The notes under the pieces: model-generated
Told to the model about the DNA's origin: nothing
The model's database searches: none
What the model saw: the letters and a program-made list of their open reading frames with translations, nothing else
Assembly (NCBI GenBank): GCA_016713825.1
Contig: JADJOJ010000011.1
Location: 124,001 to 188,000, forward strand
Reading direction: 5' to 3'
Length of the DNA: 64,000 bases
From: Candidatus Leptofilum gracile
Lineage (GTDB): Bacteria; Chloroflexota; Anaerolineae; Promineifilales; Promineifilaceae
Shown: piece after piece, positions 35,862-43,760 of the stretch
How positions within the stretch are numbered: the stretch's first letter is position 1
How the letters are laid out: every line of letters begins with the position of its first letter
Translations under genes and position numbers: made by a program

Positions 35862-35944
35862 CGTTTTTTCCAGGACAACAATGAATTGGAGTAAACAACG
35901 ATTGACAAGAAAATTCGTTGTTTACTTTTATTCGTTGTTCACGT

Positions 35945-36742
35945 TCAACCGCCTAAGCGGGCAAAGTAAGGTTGCAGCAGCAAAAACAGCCCCACCGGAA
36001 TGATCGTCGCTAGCAGGACCCCCGCCATGAGCAGGGGCCAATCGCTGGCGGTGAGCTGCTGCAAAAGCTGGAGGGCGACTGGCAGGGTGTAGCGGCTCTG
36101 CGAGCGCAGGTAGAGCAGCGGCGAGACAAAATCGCCCCAGTACAGCACAAAGGTGAGCAAAGCCACGCCAACGGCCGTTGGCCGGGCAATGGGCAGGCCA
36201 ATTTGCCACCAGCTGGCCAGCACGCCCGCCCCCTCTAATCTTGCGGCTTCGTAAATGGCCACGGGGATGCGGCGGAAGGCGCGGTAGAACATTAGCACAA
36301 AAAAGGGGCTGCTGCCCATGAAGGCGGGGGCGATGAGGGCCAGAATGGTGTCGTACAGGCCCAGCCGGGTGTAGAGGAAGAAGCGGGAAGCCCACAGCGC
36401 CACGCCGGGCACCATCAGCACGGCCAGGGAGAGGACAATCCAGCGGCGCTGGCTGGCTTTGGGCAGTTGGGCCATGCCAAACCCAGCCCAGCTGCTAACG
36501 ACGAGGGTGATGGGCACGGCCAAAATCACCACGAGCAGGGAGTTGAGCATGAATCGCCCCAGCGGCACCAGCTGCCAGACGCGGCGGAAGTTGTCTAGGG
36601 TGAAGTCTAGCGAGAGGGAGAGGGTGGTGGGCAACGGCCGTCCCACGGGGTGCAGGGCGGCGGTGAGTAACCAGAGCAGCGGCAGTAGAAAAACGGCCGT
36701 AACCGCCAACCGCGCCCAAAATCGCCAATCTCTAATCTCCAT
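35945..36742 (-). CDS. Sugar ABC transporter permease, MalG type
   Basis: The protein is 265 residues from the ATG at 36742, ten bases after the upstream permease. It has six helices and the inner-membrane coupling loop EAARLEGAGVLASWWQIGLP (EAA motif). It pairs with the MalF-type permease 36753-37661. A longer frame to 36823 would overlap that gene and is rejected. Confidence 0.9.
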   Translation of the reverse strand: MEIRDWRFWARLAVTAVFLLPLLWLLTAALHPVGRPLPTTLSLSLDFTLDNFRRVWQLVPLGRFMLNSLLVVILAVPITLVVSSWAGFGMAQLPKASQRRWIVLSLAVLMVPGVALWASRFFLYTRLGLYDTILALIAPAFMGSSPFFVLMFYRAFRRIPVAIYEAARLEGAGVLASWWQIGLPIARPTAVGVALLTFVLYWGDFVSPLLYLRSQSRYTLPVALQLLQQLTASDWPLLMAGVLLATIIPVGLFLLLQPYFARLGG

Positions 36743-36752
36743 TTTCCCCAAT

Positions 36753-37661
36753 TTAGAGAACAAACGTTTCCTCCGTGGTGCCAATTTGCCACTGCCGGGC
36801 GATGAGGTAGAGCGCCAGCACAATCAGCCCGGTGAGGGCGTACAGCACCCACAGCGCGGCGCTGGCTGCGCCAAACAGCAGCAGGCCAAACCCTTGCTCG
36901 TAAATGAGCATGGGCAGGGTGTAGGTGGCGTAGTACGGGCCGCCACCGGTTAGCAAAAAGATGGTGGTGAATGATTCTTGCAGGGTGAGGATGGCGTCGC
37001 GGAAGGTGAGCAGCAGCAAAATGGGGGCCATGAGCGGCAGGGTGAGGTAGAAAAAGCGCTGCACGCGGTTGGCCCCATCAACCAGGGCGGCATCTTCTAC
37101 GGTGCTGGGAATGTCTTGCAGGGCGGCCAGGCAAACGAGGAAGCCTTCGCCAATTTGCCAGAGTGAGAGCAGCAGTAGGCCGGGTTTGGCCCATTGGGTG
37201 TCGGCAAACCAGGCGGGCGGGGCGATGCCGATCGCTTGCAGCAGCAGGTTCATGGGGCCGTAGAGGGGGTTGAGGATCCACAGCCAGGCGAGGGCGTAGG
37301 CGGCGGTGGGCAGCACGCTGGGCAGGTAGATTGATGCCCGAAACCAGCCCAGGAAACGGCCGTTCCGCCGTAACAAGATCGCCAGCAAAAACGCCCCCAT
37401 TACCCGCAGCGGCACGGGCAAAATTACCAGCGCCAACGAGTTTTGCACGCTGAGCAGAAAAAGCTCATCGGTGGTAACAAACAGGAAATTGAGCGTGCCC
37501 AGCCAGGTGGGTGGGGAGAGGGCGTCGTAGCGGAAGAAGGCCAGGCCAAAGGAGAGCAGGGCAGGCAGCGCCACCAGCAGCAGAATCCCGCTCAGGTAGG
37601 GCAGCAGCAGCAAGCGCAGGCGTTGTTGGTAGCTGAGGGGTCGCCACAATGGTTTCCGCAT
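36753..37661 (-). CDS. Sugar ABC transporter permease, MalF type
   Basis: The protein has 302 residues and six helices. The coupling loop EDAALVDGANRVQRFFYLTLP is typical of the MalF/UgpA group. It is the first gene of the leftward operon permease-permease-phosphatase-binding protein. No ATPase gene is in the operon, so a shared MsmK/UgpC-type ATPase encoded elsewhere is likely. Confidence 0.9.
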   Translation of the reverse strand: MRKPLWRPLSYQQRLRLLLLPYLSGILLLVALPALLSFGLAFFRYDALSPPTWLGTLNFLFVTTDELFLLSVQNSLALVILPVPLRVMGAFLLAILLRRNGRFLGWFRASIYLPSVLPTAAYALAWLWILNPLYGPMNLLLQAIGIAPPAWFADTQWAKPGLLLLSLWQIGEGFLVCLAALQDIPSTVEDAALVDGANRVQRFFYLTLPLMAPILLLLTFRDAILTLQESFTTIFLLTGGGPYYATYTLPMLIYEQGFGLLLFGAASAALWVLYALTGLIVLALYLIARQWQIGTTEETFVL

Positions 37662-37790
37662 GGCGGCTATTTTACCGAAGTTGGGCGGCGGGGCGAAAAG
37701 AAGGAACTCTTTTGCCTTCTGGCACGTTACAGAGGTATAGTGACAAAACGATTTCTGCTTACTTGGCGGAAGTCGCCCAATGAGGAGAGT

Positions 37791-38402
37791 ATGATGAAAG
37801 CAACAAAAATCTGTTTAAGTCTGGTACTGTTTTTACTGATTGGCTGTACGGCCGTAACCCCCACAGAAGAGCCGGAGGCAACGGCCGTTCCGCCCGAAAA
37901 TGCCATGCCCGAGGAGGCCCCCATGACCGAAGCCGAAACCCCTGAAACCGAACCGATTTCTGAGCCCGACCCCACGCCAACCGATGAAAGTAAACAGGTG
38001 TCTGAGCCAGTCACTGTCGATTTGAATAATGTGACGCCAGTGCCTATGAATGAAACGCCAGTCGTGCAGCCCGCCCCTGGTCAGCCTAGCCCTGGGGATG
38101 ATTTAGTCGCGCTGGCAATGGATAATTTAAGTCAGCGGGTGGGCGCGCCTGTGGCTGAAATTGAAATGGTTTCGCTTCTGGATGTGACCTGGCGTGACGG
38201 CAGCCTTGGTTGCCCGGAACCGGGTGTGCTGTATACCCAGGCGTTGGTGTCTGGTCAGCAGCTCATTCTTCGGGCAAATGGCACAGATTATTATTACCAC
38301 AGTGGCAGTCGGAGCGCCTTTATTTATTGCAGTAATCCGGAGCCACCGCTAGACGATGCCACAATCAATCCGTTGCAGCCTATTCCAGGGCAAAATGATT
38401 GA
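37791..38402 (+). CDS. Lipoprotein with Pro/Glu-rich linker and conserved C-terminal domain
   Basis: The protein has 203 residues. Start at 37791 (GAGGAGAG upstream), signal peptide with lipobox LIGC (Cys19), then about 80 residues rich in Pro, Glu and Thr. The C-terminal domain reads VTWRDGSLGCPEPGVLYTQ, LVSGQQLILRANGTDYYYH and FIYC, a pattern I associate with short uncharacterised exported domains in Chloroflexota and cyanobacteria. Function unknown; it should sit on the outer face of the membrane. Confidence 0.75.
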   Translation: MMKATKICLSLVLFLLIGCTAVTPTEEPEATAVPPENAMPEEAPMTEAETPETEPISEPDPTPTDESKQVSEPVTVDLNNVTPVPMNETPVVQPAPGQPSPGDDLVALAMDNLSQRVGAPVAEIEMVSLLDVTWRDGSLGCPEPGVLYTQALVSGQQLILRANGTDYYYHSGSRSAFIYCSNPEPPLDDATINPLQPIPGQND

Positions 38403-38411
38403 GGTAAAAAA

Positions 38412-38451
38412 AAGATTTCGCAGATGTAGAGGAATCAATCTGCGAAATCTT
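38412..38451 (+). terminator. Hairpin after the lipoprotein gene
   Basis: Perfect 14-bp arms AAGATTTCGCAGAT (38412-38425) and ATCTGCGAAATCTT (38438-38451) are followed by TTGAATTTTG. Preceded by an A8 run, so it could work in both directions as an intrinsic terminator. It belongs to the CGCAGAT repeat family. Confidence 0.6.
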
Positions 38452-38566
38452 TTGAATTTTGTTTGATAGTTTGTAACTATACAGCCTCTCTGGCTGTGTC
38501 CGGCGAGACGCTGACCGCAGCACCTAAATGGCTACGATAGTTTTGGGGAAACTTTCTGTGGTTTGC

Positions 38567-39277
38567 TTAACTGAAGATCAAATACGCCAGCAAAACCATC
38601 ACAACAATTGCTAACAAAACAAGGACGCCCAGGGCAATGTTGAGGCCAGTGGCATTTTTGCTGGCAGCTTTTTGGGCTTTGGGGCTGGCGATTTTTTTGG
38701 CTGGAGATTGGGTTGTCTTTTCAGTGGATTTCTGCCGGAGCGTGCTGACTGTTTGATCCACTTTGTCGTCTGATTGGGCGGTTGGGCCTACCATAGTAGG
38801 GCTTTCTTCAATTGCGAGTTTCTCATCGGCCAGCAGTACCGGTTCTTTAAGCCAGTCGGGCAAGGTTTCGTTGGGAACGGCCGTTTCTTCTGATTGTTCT
38901 GCCGGTTTTTCTTTCCGCTCAAACTGCTCTCCTTGCAACCAGTCTGGCAGCGAGTCATCGTCTGCCTGATCCAGAAAGTCTACAGACGCATCCATATCCA
39001 TACCCATCTCTGTGTTGATGGTAGACGTTGGGGCCATTCTGTTCGCTCCCTGCAACGTAGCCAGCTGCATGTGGGCTTTGGAATGATTGGGATCGAGGGC
39101 CAGCGTTTTACTGAGGTAAGCGGCCTGCTTTTGTGGAGAATCTACCAATAAACTAAGCAAATACCAGCCTTGGGCTTCTTTTGGATTTTCCTCCAGGAGC
39201 GTTGTTAACTGTTGTTGGGCTGTTGCCCGGTCACCGGCACGTACTGCGGCAATTGCCTCTTTGAGCTTGACGTCCAT
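38567..39277 (-). CDS. TPR protein with C-terminal membrane anchor
   Basis: The protein has 236 residues. Residues 1-75 form two TPR-like repeats (AAVRAGDRATAQQQLTTLLEENPKEAQGWYLL, KQAAYLSKTLALDPNHSKAHMQL). A long disordered middle has the sequence LPDWL twice (SLPDWLQGE, TLPDWLKE), and a basic patch precedes one final helix (IALGVLVLLAIVVMVLLAYLIF). Probably an inner-membrane-anchored scaffold. The LPDWL repeats may be short interaction motifs. Confidence 0.72.
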   Translation of the reverse strand: MDVKLKEAIAAVRAGDRATAQQQLTTLLEENPKEAQGWYLLSLLVDSPQKQAAYLSKTLALDPNHSKAHMQLATLQGANRMAPTSTINTEMGMDMDASVDFLDQADDDSLPDWLQGEQFERKEKPAEQSEETAVPNETLPDWLKEPVLLADEKLAIEESPTMVGPTAQSDDKVDQTVSTLRQKSTEKTTQSPAKKIASPKAQKAASKNATGLNIALGVLVLLAIVVMVLLAYLIFS

Positions 39278-39372
39278 CTACCACCATCCTCATGGGCCAC
39301 TGCGGCCCCATTTACATAACAGTACAAAATGATGTAAACATTGTAGCATGGCTTGCGCAAAATTTCGAGACT

Positions 39373-40053
39373 CTATTTAGGCGTTTCGGCTGTAAGGGTA
39401 GGCAGGGTAGGGCAGGGGTAGTGAAAATGGGCGTGGGTAACGGCCGTAAAATCCACATCCTGCAACGGAATCCCTAAAAATTGGCGCAGAGCCACAATCA
39501 GGTCACACACGGGCAGGCCCATCACGTTGCAGTAGCAACCCTGCAAATGGATCACCGGTTTAAACTGTGGATGCTGAATGGCGTACCCACCTGCTTTGTC
39601 AAACGGGTCGCCAGAAGCGATGTAGGCATCAATTTCGGCATCGGAATAGGGGCGCATGGTGACAACGGCCGTACTCACTCCCTGCCATTCGCGCCCGGTA
39701 GCCAGGTCTAGCAAAACAAAGCCGGTATGCACCTCGTGTTGGGTGTCGCGTAGTTTGGTGAGCATGTGGTAAGCGGCCGTTTCGTCTGCCGGTTTGTTTA
39801 GCATCTCCTGCCCAAAGGCAACGGTGGTGTCAGCAGCCAACACCACCGTGCCGGGGGCAACGTGGGTACCCGTCAGCTGTTGGGCAATTACATTGGCCTT
39901 GAGCTGGGCTGTTTGGATCACGTTGGCGGCTGGGTCTGGATGGGTGATGCTGTCTTCATCAGCATTAGCAACCAGGATGCGGAACGGTAATCCCAGCAGC
40001 TGCAAAAGCTCCCGGCGGCGCGGGGATTGTGAAGCAAGAATTAATTCAATCAT
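39373..40053 (-). CDS. maf: Maf-family nucleotide pyrophosphatase
   Basis: The protein has 226 residues from the ATG at 40053; the ATG at 40056 is equally possible. Family motifs: ASQSPRRRELLQLLG, the acidic ADTTVAFGQEMLNKP catalytic loop, and SGDPFDKAGGYAIQ. The form is that of dTTP/UTP pyrophosphatases, which remove noncanonical nucleotides. It follows the rplL terminator closely, so it may be read from its own promoter or by readthrough. A C-terminal tail rich in Thr and Pro extends past the usual end. Confidence 0.9.
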   Translation of the reverse strand: MIELILASQSPRRRELLQLLGLPFRILVANADEDSITHPDPAANVIQTAQLKANVIAQQLTGTHVAPGTVVLAADTTVAFGQEMLNKPADETAAYHMLTKLRDTQHEVHTGFVLLDLATGREWQGVSTAVVTMRPYSDAEIDAYIASGDPFDKAGGYAIQHPQFKPVIHLQGCYCNVMGLPVCDLIVALRQFLGIPLQDVDFTAVTHAHFHYPCPTLPTLTAETPK

Positions 40054-40064
40054 CATGCATAAAT

Positions 40065-40102
40065 AAAAAAAGGCTAGACCCAAACAGGTGCTAGCCTTTT
40101 TT
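40065..40102 (-). terminator. Intrinsic terminator after rplL
   Basis: On the minus strand GGCTAG pairs with CTAGCC across a 13-base loop (stem 40091-40096 and 40072-40077, extended by A/T pairs) and is followed by seven T. It ends the ribosomal protein operon 18 bases after the rplL stop. Confidence 0.85.
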
Positions 40103-40119
40103 ATGCTCAAAAAGCAAGA

Positions 40120-40506
40120 TTACTTCAATTCGACAACAGCGCCAGCCTCTTCCAGTTTGGCTTTGGCTTCTTCGGCAGCTTCTTTACTCACGGCTTCCAT
40201 GATGGTGCCCAGGTTATCTACAACTTCCTTAGCTTCCTTCAGGCCCAGAGCGGTGAGCGCGCGAACTTCTTTAATAACGTTGATTTTCTTCGGGCCAACG
40301 TCTTTCAGAACCACGTCGAACTCAGTTTTTTCTTCTTCTTCTACGGCTTCAGCCCCACCCATCATCATGCCAGGCATAGCCATAGCCATCGGTGCAGCAG
40401 CGCTAACGCCCCATTTTTCTTCCAGCATTTTGGTCAACTCAGCAGCTTCCAACAGGGTCAAGCTGCTCAGTTCGTCAACAATTTTTTCTAAATCGGCCAC
40501 TTTCAA
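40120..40506 (-). CDS. rplL: Ribosomal protein L7/L12
   Basis: The protein has 128 residues. The N-terminal dimerisation helix region (ELSSLTLLEAAELTKMLEEKWGV), an Ala/Met-rich hinge and the conserved C-terminal domain (EKTEFDVVLKDVGPKKINVIKEVRALT, GLKEAKEVVDNLG) are all present. L7/L12 forms the factor-binding stalk with L10. It follows rplJ by 60 bases. Confidence 0.97.
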   Translation of the reverse strand: MKVADLEKIVDELSSLTLLEAAELTKMLEEKWGVSAAAPMAMAMPGMMMGGAEAVEEEEKTEFDVVLKDVGPKKINVIKEVRALTALGLKEAKEVVDNLGTIMEAVSKEAAEEAKAKLEEAGAVVELK

Positions 40507-40566
40507 TATCCTCCGAAAATTAATTTTTGGTAATTTTTATTAAACAGGTTGACAACAAAACCAGCA

Positions 40567-41106
40567 TTAAGCTGCCTCTGCTGCCGTTTCTTCACTTTTT
40601 GCGTATGCATCAATCACATTCACAACCTGGCGCACGCCACTGGCCAATATTGAAGCCACATTCCGTGCTGGCCCATCGATCATCCCAATAATTTGAGCGC
40701 GCAATTCGTCCAGGCTAGGTAATTTTGCCAGGGCTTCAACCTGCTCTGCGGTCATAAACTCATTGCCCAGAAAACCGCCGCGCAATGTCACCTTGTCATC
40801 AATTTTGGCAAAATCGACCAACGCCTTTGCCAGTGATGGGGCTTCAGCCAGAGCAAAACCAGTTGCCAATTGCCCAGCCAGAAAATCATCGGGCAACGAT
40901 TTGTCTGATTTTTCCAGCGCAATTTTAAACAAAGTATTTTTAGTGACGTGAAAAGCGCCATTGGCTTCATACACTTTGTCACGCAGCGCATTCATTTGCT
41001 TAACATTCATCCCGCTGTATTCAGCCAAGAAGATGGCGCGGCTATTTTTGATAAGCTCATCATATTGCTCTAATAGCTTTTCTTTACGTGCTTTTGTAAT
41101 TGCCAA
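40567..41106 (-). CDS. rplJ: Ribosomal protein L10
   Basis: The protein has 179 residues with the L10 N-terminal RNA-binding domain (FLAEYSGMNVKQMNALRDKV, VTKNTLFKIALE) and C-terminal helices for L7/L12 binding. The start codon is TTG at 41106, chosen because AAGGAGGTG lies at normal spacing and no ATG fits. It is preceded by an L10-type leader and an attenuator hairpin. Confidence 0.95.
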   Translation of the reverse strand: MAITKARKEKLLEQYDELIKNSRAIFLAEYSGMNVKQMNALRDKVYEANGAFHVTKNTLFKIALEKSDKSLPDDFLAGQLATGFALAEAPSLAKALVDFAKIDDKVTLRGGFLGNEFMTAEQVEALAKLPSLDELRAQIIGMIDGPARNVASILASGVRQVVNVIDAYAKSEETAAEAA

Positions 41107-41137
41107 ACTAATTCACCTCCTTTCAGTGAATTTGGAA

Positions 41138-41173
41138 CAAAAAAATCCTCATGCCAGTGAGCATGAGGATTTT
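41138..41173 (-). terminator. Attenuator hairpin in front of rplJ
   Basis: A perfect 13-bp stem (41161-41173 with 41142-41154, six-base loop) is followed on the minus strand by a run of T, then the rplJ ribosome binding site. It is built as an intrinsic terminator 32 bases upstream of the start codon. Confidence 0.75.
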
Positions 41174-41320
41174 GCAGTCAATATCAAAACAAGGGAGCAG
41201 GCCAACCATAAGCTGGCTGCATTTTGTTTGGAACTTGTTTGCGTGTCCCCACCTCGGCTGGCAATTTTTAATACGATTGAATCGTAACCAACTGTCTACG
41301 GTAGAACAGTGCAGGTTTGA
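41174..41320 (-). promoter_or_regulatory. L10 leader (autoregulatory mRNA element)
   Basis: The rplA-rplJ gap contains GTAGACAGTTGG (about 41302-41288) and CCAGCCGAGGTGG (about 41262-41250) on the minus strand. These match the conserved parts of bacterial L10 leaders, which bind the L10-L7/L12 complex. With the attenuator next to it, this suggests transcription attenuation of rplJL. Confidence 0.7.
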
Positions 41321-41345
41321 TTTTGTTTTTAATCAGCCGCTATTT

Positions 41346-42047
41346 TTACGACAAAGCTTCGTTTGTGTCAAGGCGAATACCAGGTCCCATGGTGTTGGCC
41401 AGCACAATGCGGTGAATATAGGCACCTTTTACTGCCGCCGGACGGGCACGTTTTACGGTATCGATCAGGTGATTGAGATTGTCCAGCAGTTGTTCTTCGT
41501 TAAAGCTGGCTTTCCCAATAGGCGCATGAATATTGGCCGTTCTGTCAACGCGGAATTCCACACGTCCAGCTTTGGACTCTTCGATGAGGCGGGGCAGGTC
41601 TGCACCTGGGGCAACGGTGCCAGCACGGGGGTTGGGCATTAAGCCACGCGGACCTAACACACGGCCCAAACGGCCGACTTTACCCATCATGCTTGGTACC
41701 GCAATTGCCACATCAAAATCGGTCCAGCCATCCTGAATTTTCTTGATCAGTTCATCGTCAGCGATGTAGTCTGCCCCAGCTTCTTCAGCCAGGCGAGCAT
41801 CTTCACCCTCAGCAAAGACAAGCACGCGCACGGTTTTACCCAGGCCATGAGGCAGGTTGACCACTTCACGGACCTGCTGGTCAGCATGACGCGGGTCTAC
41901 GCCTAGCCGCATGTGTACTTCTACGGTGGGGTCAAATTTGGTAACGGCCGTTTCCTTAATCAACTTCACAGCCTCAGCACGCGTATATAGTGTGTCTCGA
42001 TCCACTTTGGCTGCTGCTTCTAAATATTTACGTCCTCGTTTTGGCAT
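41346..42047 (-). CDS. rplA: Ribosomal protein L1
   Basis: The protein has 233 residues with typical L1 sequence: KFDPTVEVHMRLGVDPRHADQQVR, GPRGLMPNPRAGTV, VEFRVDRTANIHAPIGKASF. L1 binds 23S rRNA and its own mRNA. AAGGAG precedes the ATG. It holds the only ACGGCCGT site of the ribosomal protein block (about 41943, ETAV near the N-terminus). Confidence 0.97.
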   Translation of the reverse strand: MPKRGRKYLEAAAKVDRDTLYTRAEAVKLIKETAVTKFDPTVEVHMRLGVDPRHADQQVREVVNLPHGLGKTVRVLVFAEGEDARLAEEAGADYIADDELIKKIQDGWTDFDVAIAVPSMMGKVGRLGRVLGPRGLMPNPRAGTVAPGADLPRLIEESKAGRVEFRVDRTANIHAPIGKASFNEEQLLDNLNHLIDTVKRARPAAVKGAYIHRIVLANTMGPGIRLDTNEALS

Positions 42048-42097
42048 AATAACTCCTTGTGGTTTTAACGAACCTGTTTAGGTTCTCCCACCTTTTA

Positions 42098-42523
42098 TTA
42101 GTCAGTAACCGTAATACCCATGCTGCGAGCGGTACCAGCAATAATCTTCATAGCCGCATCCATATCACGGGCATTTAAATCCTTCATTTTTACTTCAGCA
42201 ATCTCACGCAGCTGTGCCGTCGTCACCGAACCCGCCTTGTCACGATTCGGCACGGAGGACCCACCTTTGATGCCAGCTGCTTTCTTTAGCAGATCCGTTG
42301 CTGGCGGCGTCTTCAGAATGAAGTTAAAGCTACCATCCTGAAAAACCGTCACCTCAACAGGGATAACCTGCCCAACTTGCCCAGCAGTTTTGGCATTGTA
42401 TTCCTTACAAAACTGCATCAAGTTGATACCATGCGGACCTAAAGCCGTACCAACCGGCGGGGCTGGATTGGCCTTACCACCCTGGATTTGAATCTTTACA
42501 ATTGCTTTGATCTTTTTAGCCAT
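42098..42523 (-). CDS. rplK: Ribosomal protein L11
   Basis: The protein has 141 residues with KIQIQGGKANPAPPVGTALGPHGINLMQFCKEYN and the C-terminal rRNA-binding domain (KAGSVTTAQLREIAEVKMKDLNA). ATG at 42523 follows GGAGG. Normal length and context between nusG and rplA. Confidence 0.97.
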   Translation of the reverse strand: MAKKIKAIVKIQIQGGKANPAPPVGTALGPHGINLMQFCKEYNAKTAGQVGQVIPVEVTVFQDGSFNFILKTPPATDLLKKAAGIKGGSSVPNRDKAGSVTTAQLREIAEVKMKDLNARDMDAAMKIIAGTARSMGITVTD

Positions 42524-42638
42524 ATTACCTCCATGGAGTCCAAGCGCCTGTACTCAGGCTCCTCCAAAAGTCAAACAACAAAATACGAAGGCAACCATCA
42601 TCTGTAAATAGAATCAAGCCACCTTCGTTAAAGGACTA

Positions 42639-43259
42639 TTATACTTTTTCGACGTGTAGAAAATCGAGTTCAACCGGTGTTTCACGCCCAAAGAAAGAAA
42701 CCATTACGCGAACTTTCGCGCGATCAGCATCAATTTCCGACACAGAACCGATGAAATCGGCAAACGGGCCGGTGCCAATACGAACCTTTTCGCCAATTTG
42801 AAAGTCGAACTTCACCTTGGGCGCTTCCGCTTCCATGCGGTTCATGATTTTGGCAACTTCTTCCGGGCGCAATGGCGTTGGCTCATTGCCCATGCCCACA
42901 AACCCGGTCACTCCCGGCGTATTGCGAACCACATACCAGGAATCTTCATCCAATAGCATCTGGACCAAAATGTAGCCAGGGAAAACACGACGCTCGACAG
43001 TGCGTCGCTTGCCATCTTTGATTTCAATCTCTTCTTCGGTAGGAATCACGACATCAAAGATTTTGGCTTGCATACCCATGGTTTCGATGCGCTGTTCAAT
43101 ACTGTGGCGCACCTTGTTTTCATAACCAGAATAGCAATGAACCACATACCATGAACGACCATCCTCTGGGATGTAACCGCTCGCTTCACTACCAGTAGAC
43201 AAAGAGGTAGCTCCAGATGTCTCTTTTGTTACTTCCTTATCTTCGACTTCGTTACTCAT
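42639..43259 (-). CDS. nusG: Transcription termination/antitermination factor NusG
   Basis: The protein has 206 residues. A 30-residue acidic, Ser/Thr-rich N-terminal extension precedes the NGN domain (SWYVVHCYSGYENKVRHSIEQR, VFPGYILVQM, NTPGVTGFVG). The KOW domain is at the end (GEKVRIGTGPFADFIGSVSEID). NusG couples RNA polymerase to ribosomes or Rho. Classical position between secE and rplK. Confidence 0.96.
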   Translation of the reverse strand: MSNEVEDKEVTKETSGATSLSTGSEASGYIPEDGRSWYVVHCYSGYENKVRHSIEQRIETMGMQAKIFDVVIPTEEEIEIKDGKRRTVERRVFPGYILVQMLLDEDSWYVVRNTPGVTGFVGMGNEPTPLRPEEVAKIMNRMEAEAPKVKFDFQIGEKVRIGTGPFADFIGSVSEIDADRAKVRVMVSFFGRETPVELDFLHVEKV

Positions 43260-43310
43260 TTTTAAAAATCTCGCTTGCTACCTTCAGTAATGATGATGCT
43301 CAGCTACCTA

Positions 43311-43532
43311 CTACAGTCCGATGAGTTGCTCAATGAGTAACTGAATAACATTTGAGAAGAGTAGATCAAATACCCATAAAAACAGGGCAAATGCAATCGT
43401 TACACCAATCACAATTAACGTCAAACGTTGTGATTCGTCACGTGTGGGCCAGGTAACCTTTCGCAGCTCACCACGGGTTTCTTTCCAGTACCGTGTAACT
43501 GGATTTGGTTGATTGGCTGTTTTTTCTGTCAC
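43311..43532 (-). CDS. secE: Protein translocase subunit SecE
   Basis: The protein has 73 residues: a conserved amphipathic segment (VTRYWKETRGELRKVTWPTRDESQRLT) and one membrane helix (LIVIGVTIAFALFLWVFDLLF). The start codon is GTG at 43532. The single-helix form is usual outside gammaproteobacteria. It precedes nusG by 51 bases. Confidence 0.93.
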   Translation of the reverse strand: MTEKTANQPNPVTRYWKETRGELRKVTWPTRDESQRLTLIVIGVTIAFALFLWVFDLLFSNVIQLLIEQLIGL

Positions 43533-43633
43533 CGTCTTTTATTCCTTCTGTTCAGAAGTCAGCATTAGTTAGCTGCTTTTTACACAACTACCTCCAGAGA
43601 CCCGCGTGGGCCTCTGGAGGTCTTGAAAAAGAG

Positions 43634-43706
43634 CAGGGGGTGCAGGAATCGAACCCGCAGCCTACGGTTTTGGAGACCGTCGCTCTGCCAATTGAGCTAA
43701 CCCCCT
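43634..43706 (-). tRNA. tRNA-Trp (CCA)
   Basis: The 73-base cloverleaf has acceptor stem AGGGGGT/ACCCCCT, anticodon CCA in the loop CTCCAAA, and GGTTCGAATCC in the T arm. CCA is not encoded. It lies between tuf and secE, as in many bacteria, though no rpmG (L33) gene accompanies it here. Confidence 0.96.
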
Positions 43707-43760
43707 AAGGTTAATTAGGACATGCGAGTATACCCACATGTCCTATTATACACAAAATTA

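Noticed and set aside
37443..37790. Longer N-terminus for the lipoprotein gene
   Set aside because: The frame is open upstream, but the ATG at 37791 has a strong ribosome binding site and gives a canonical lipobox; the upstream part overlaps the permease gene antisense.
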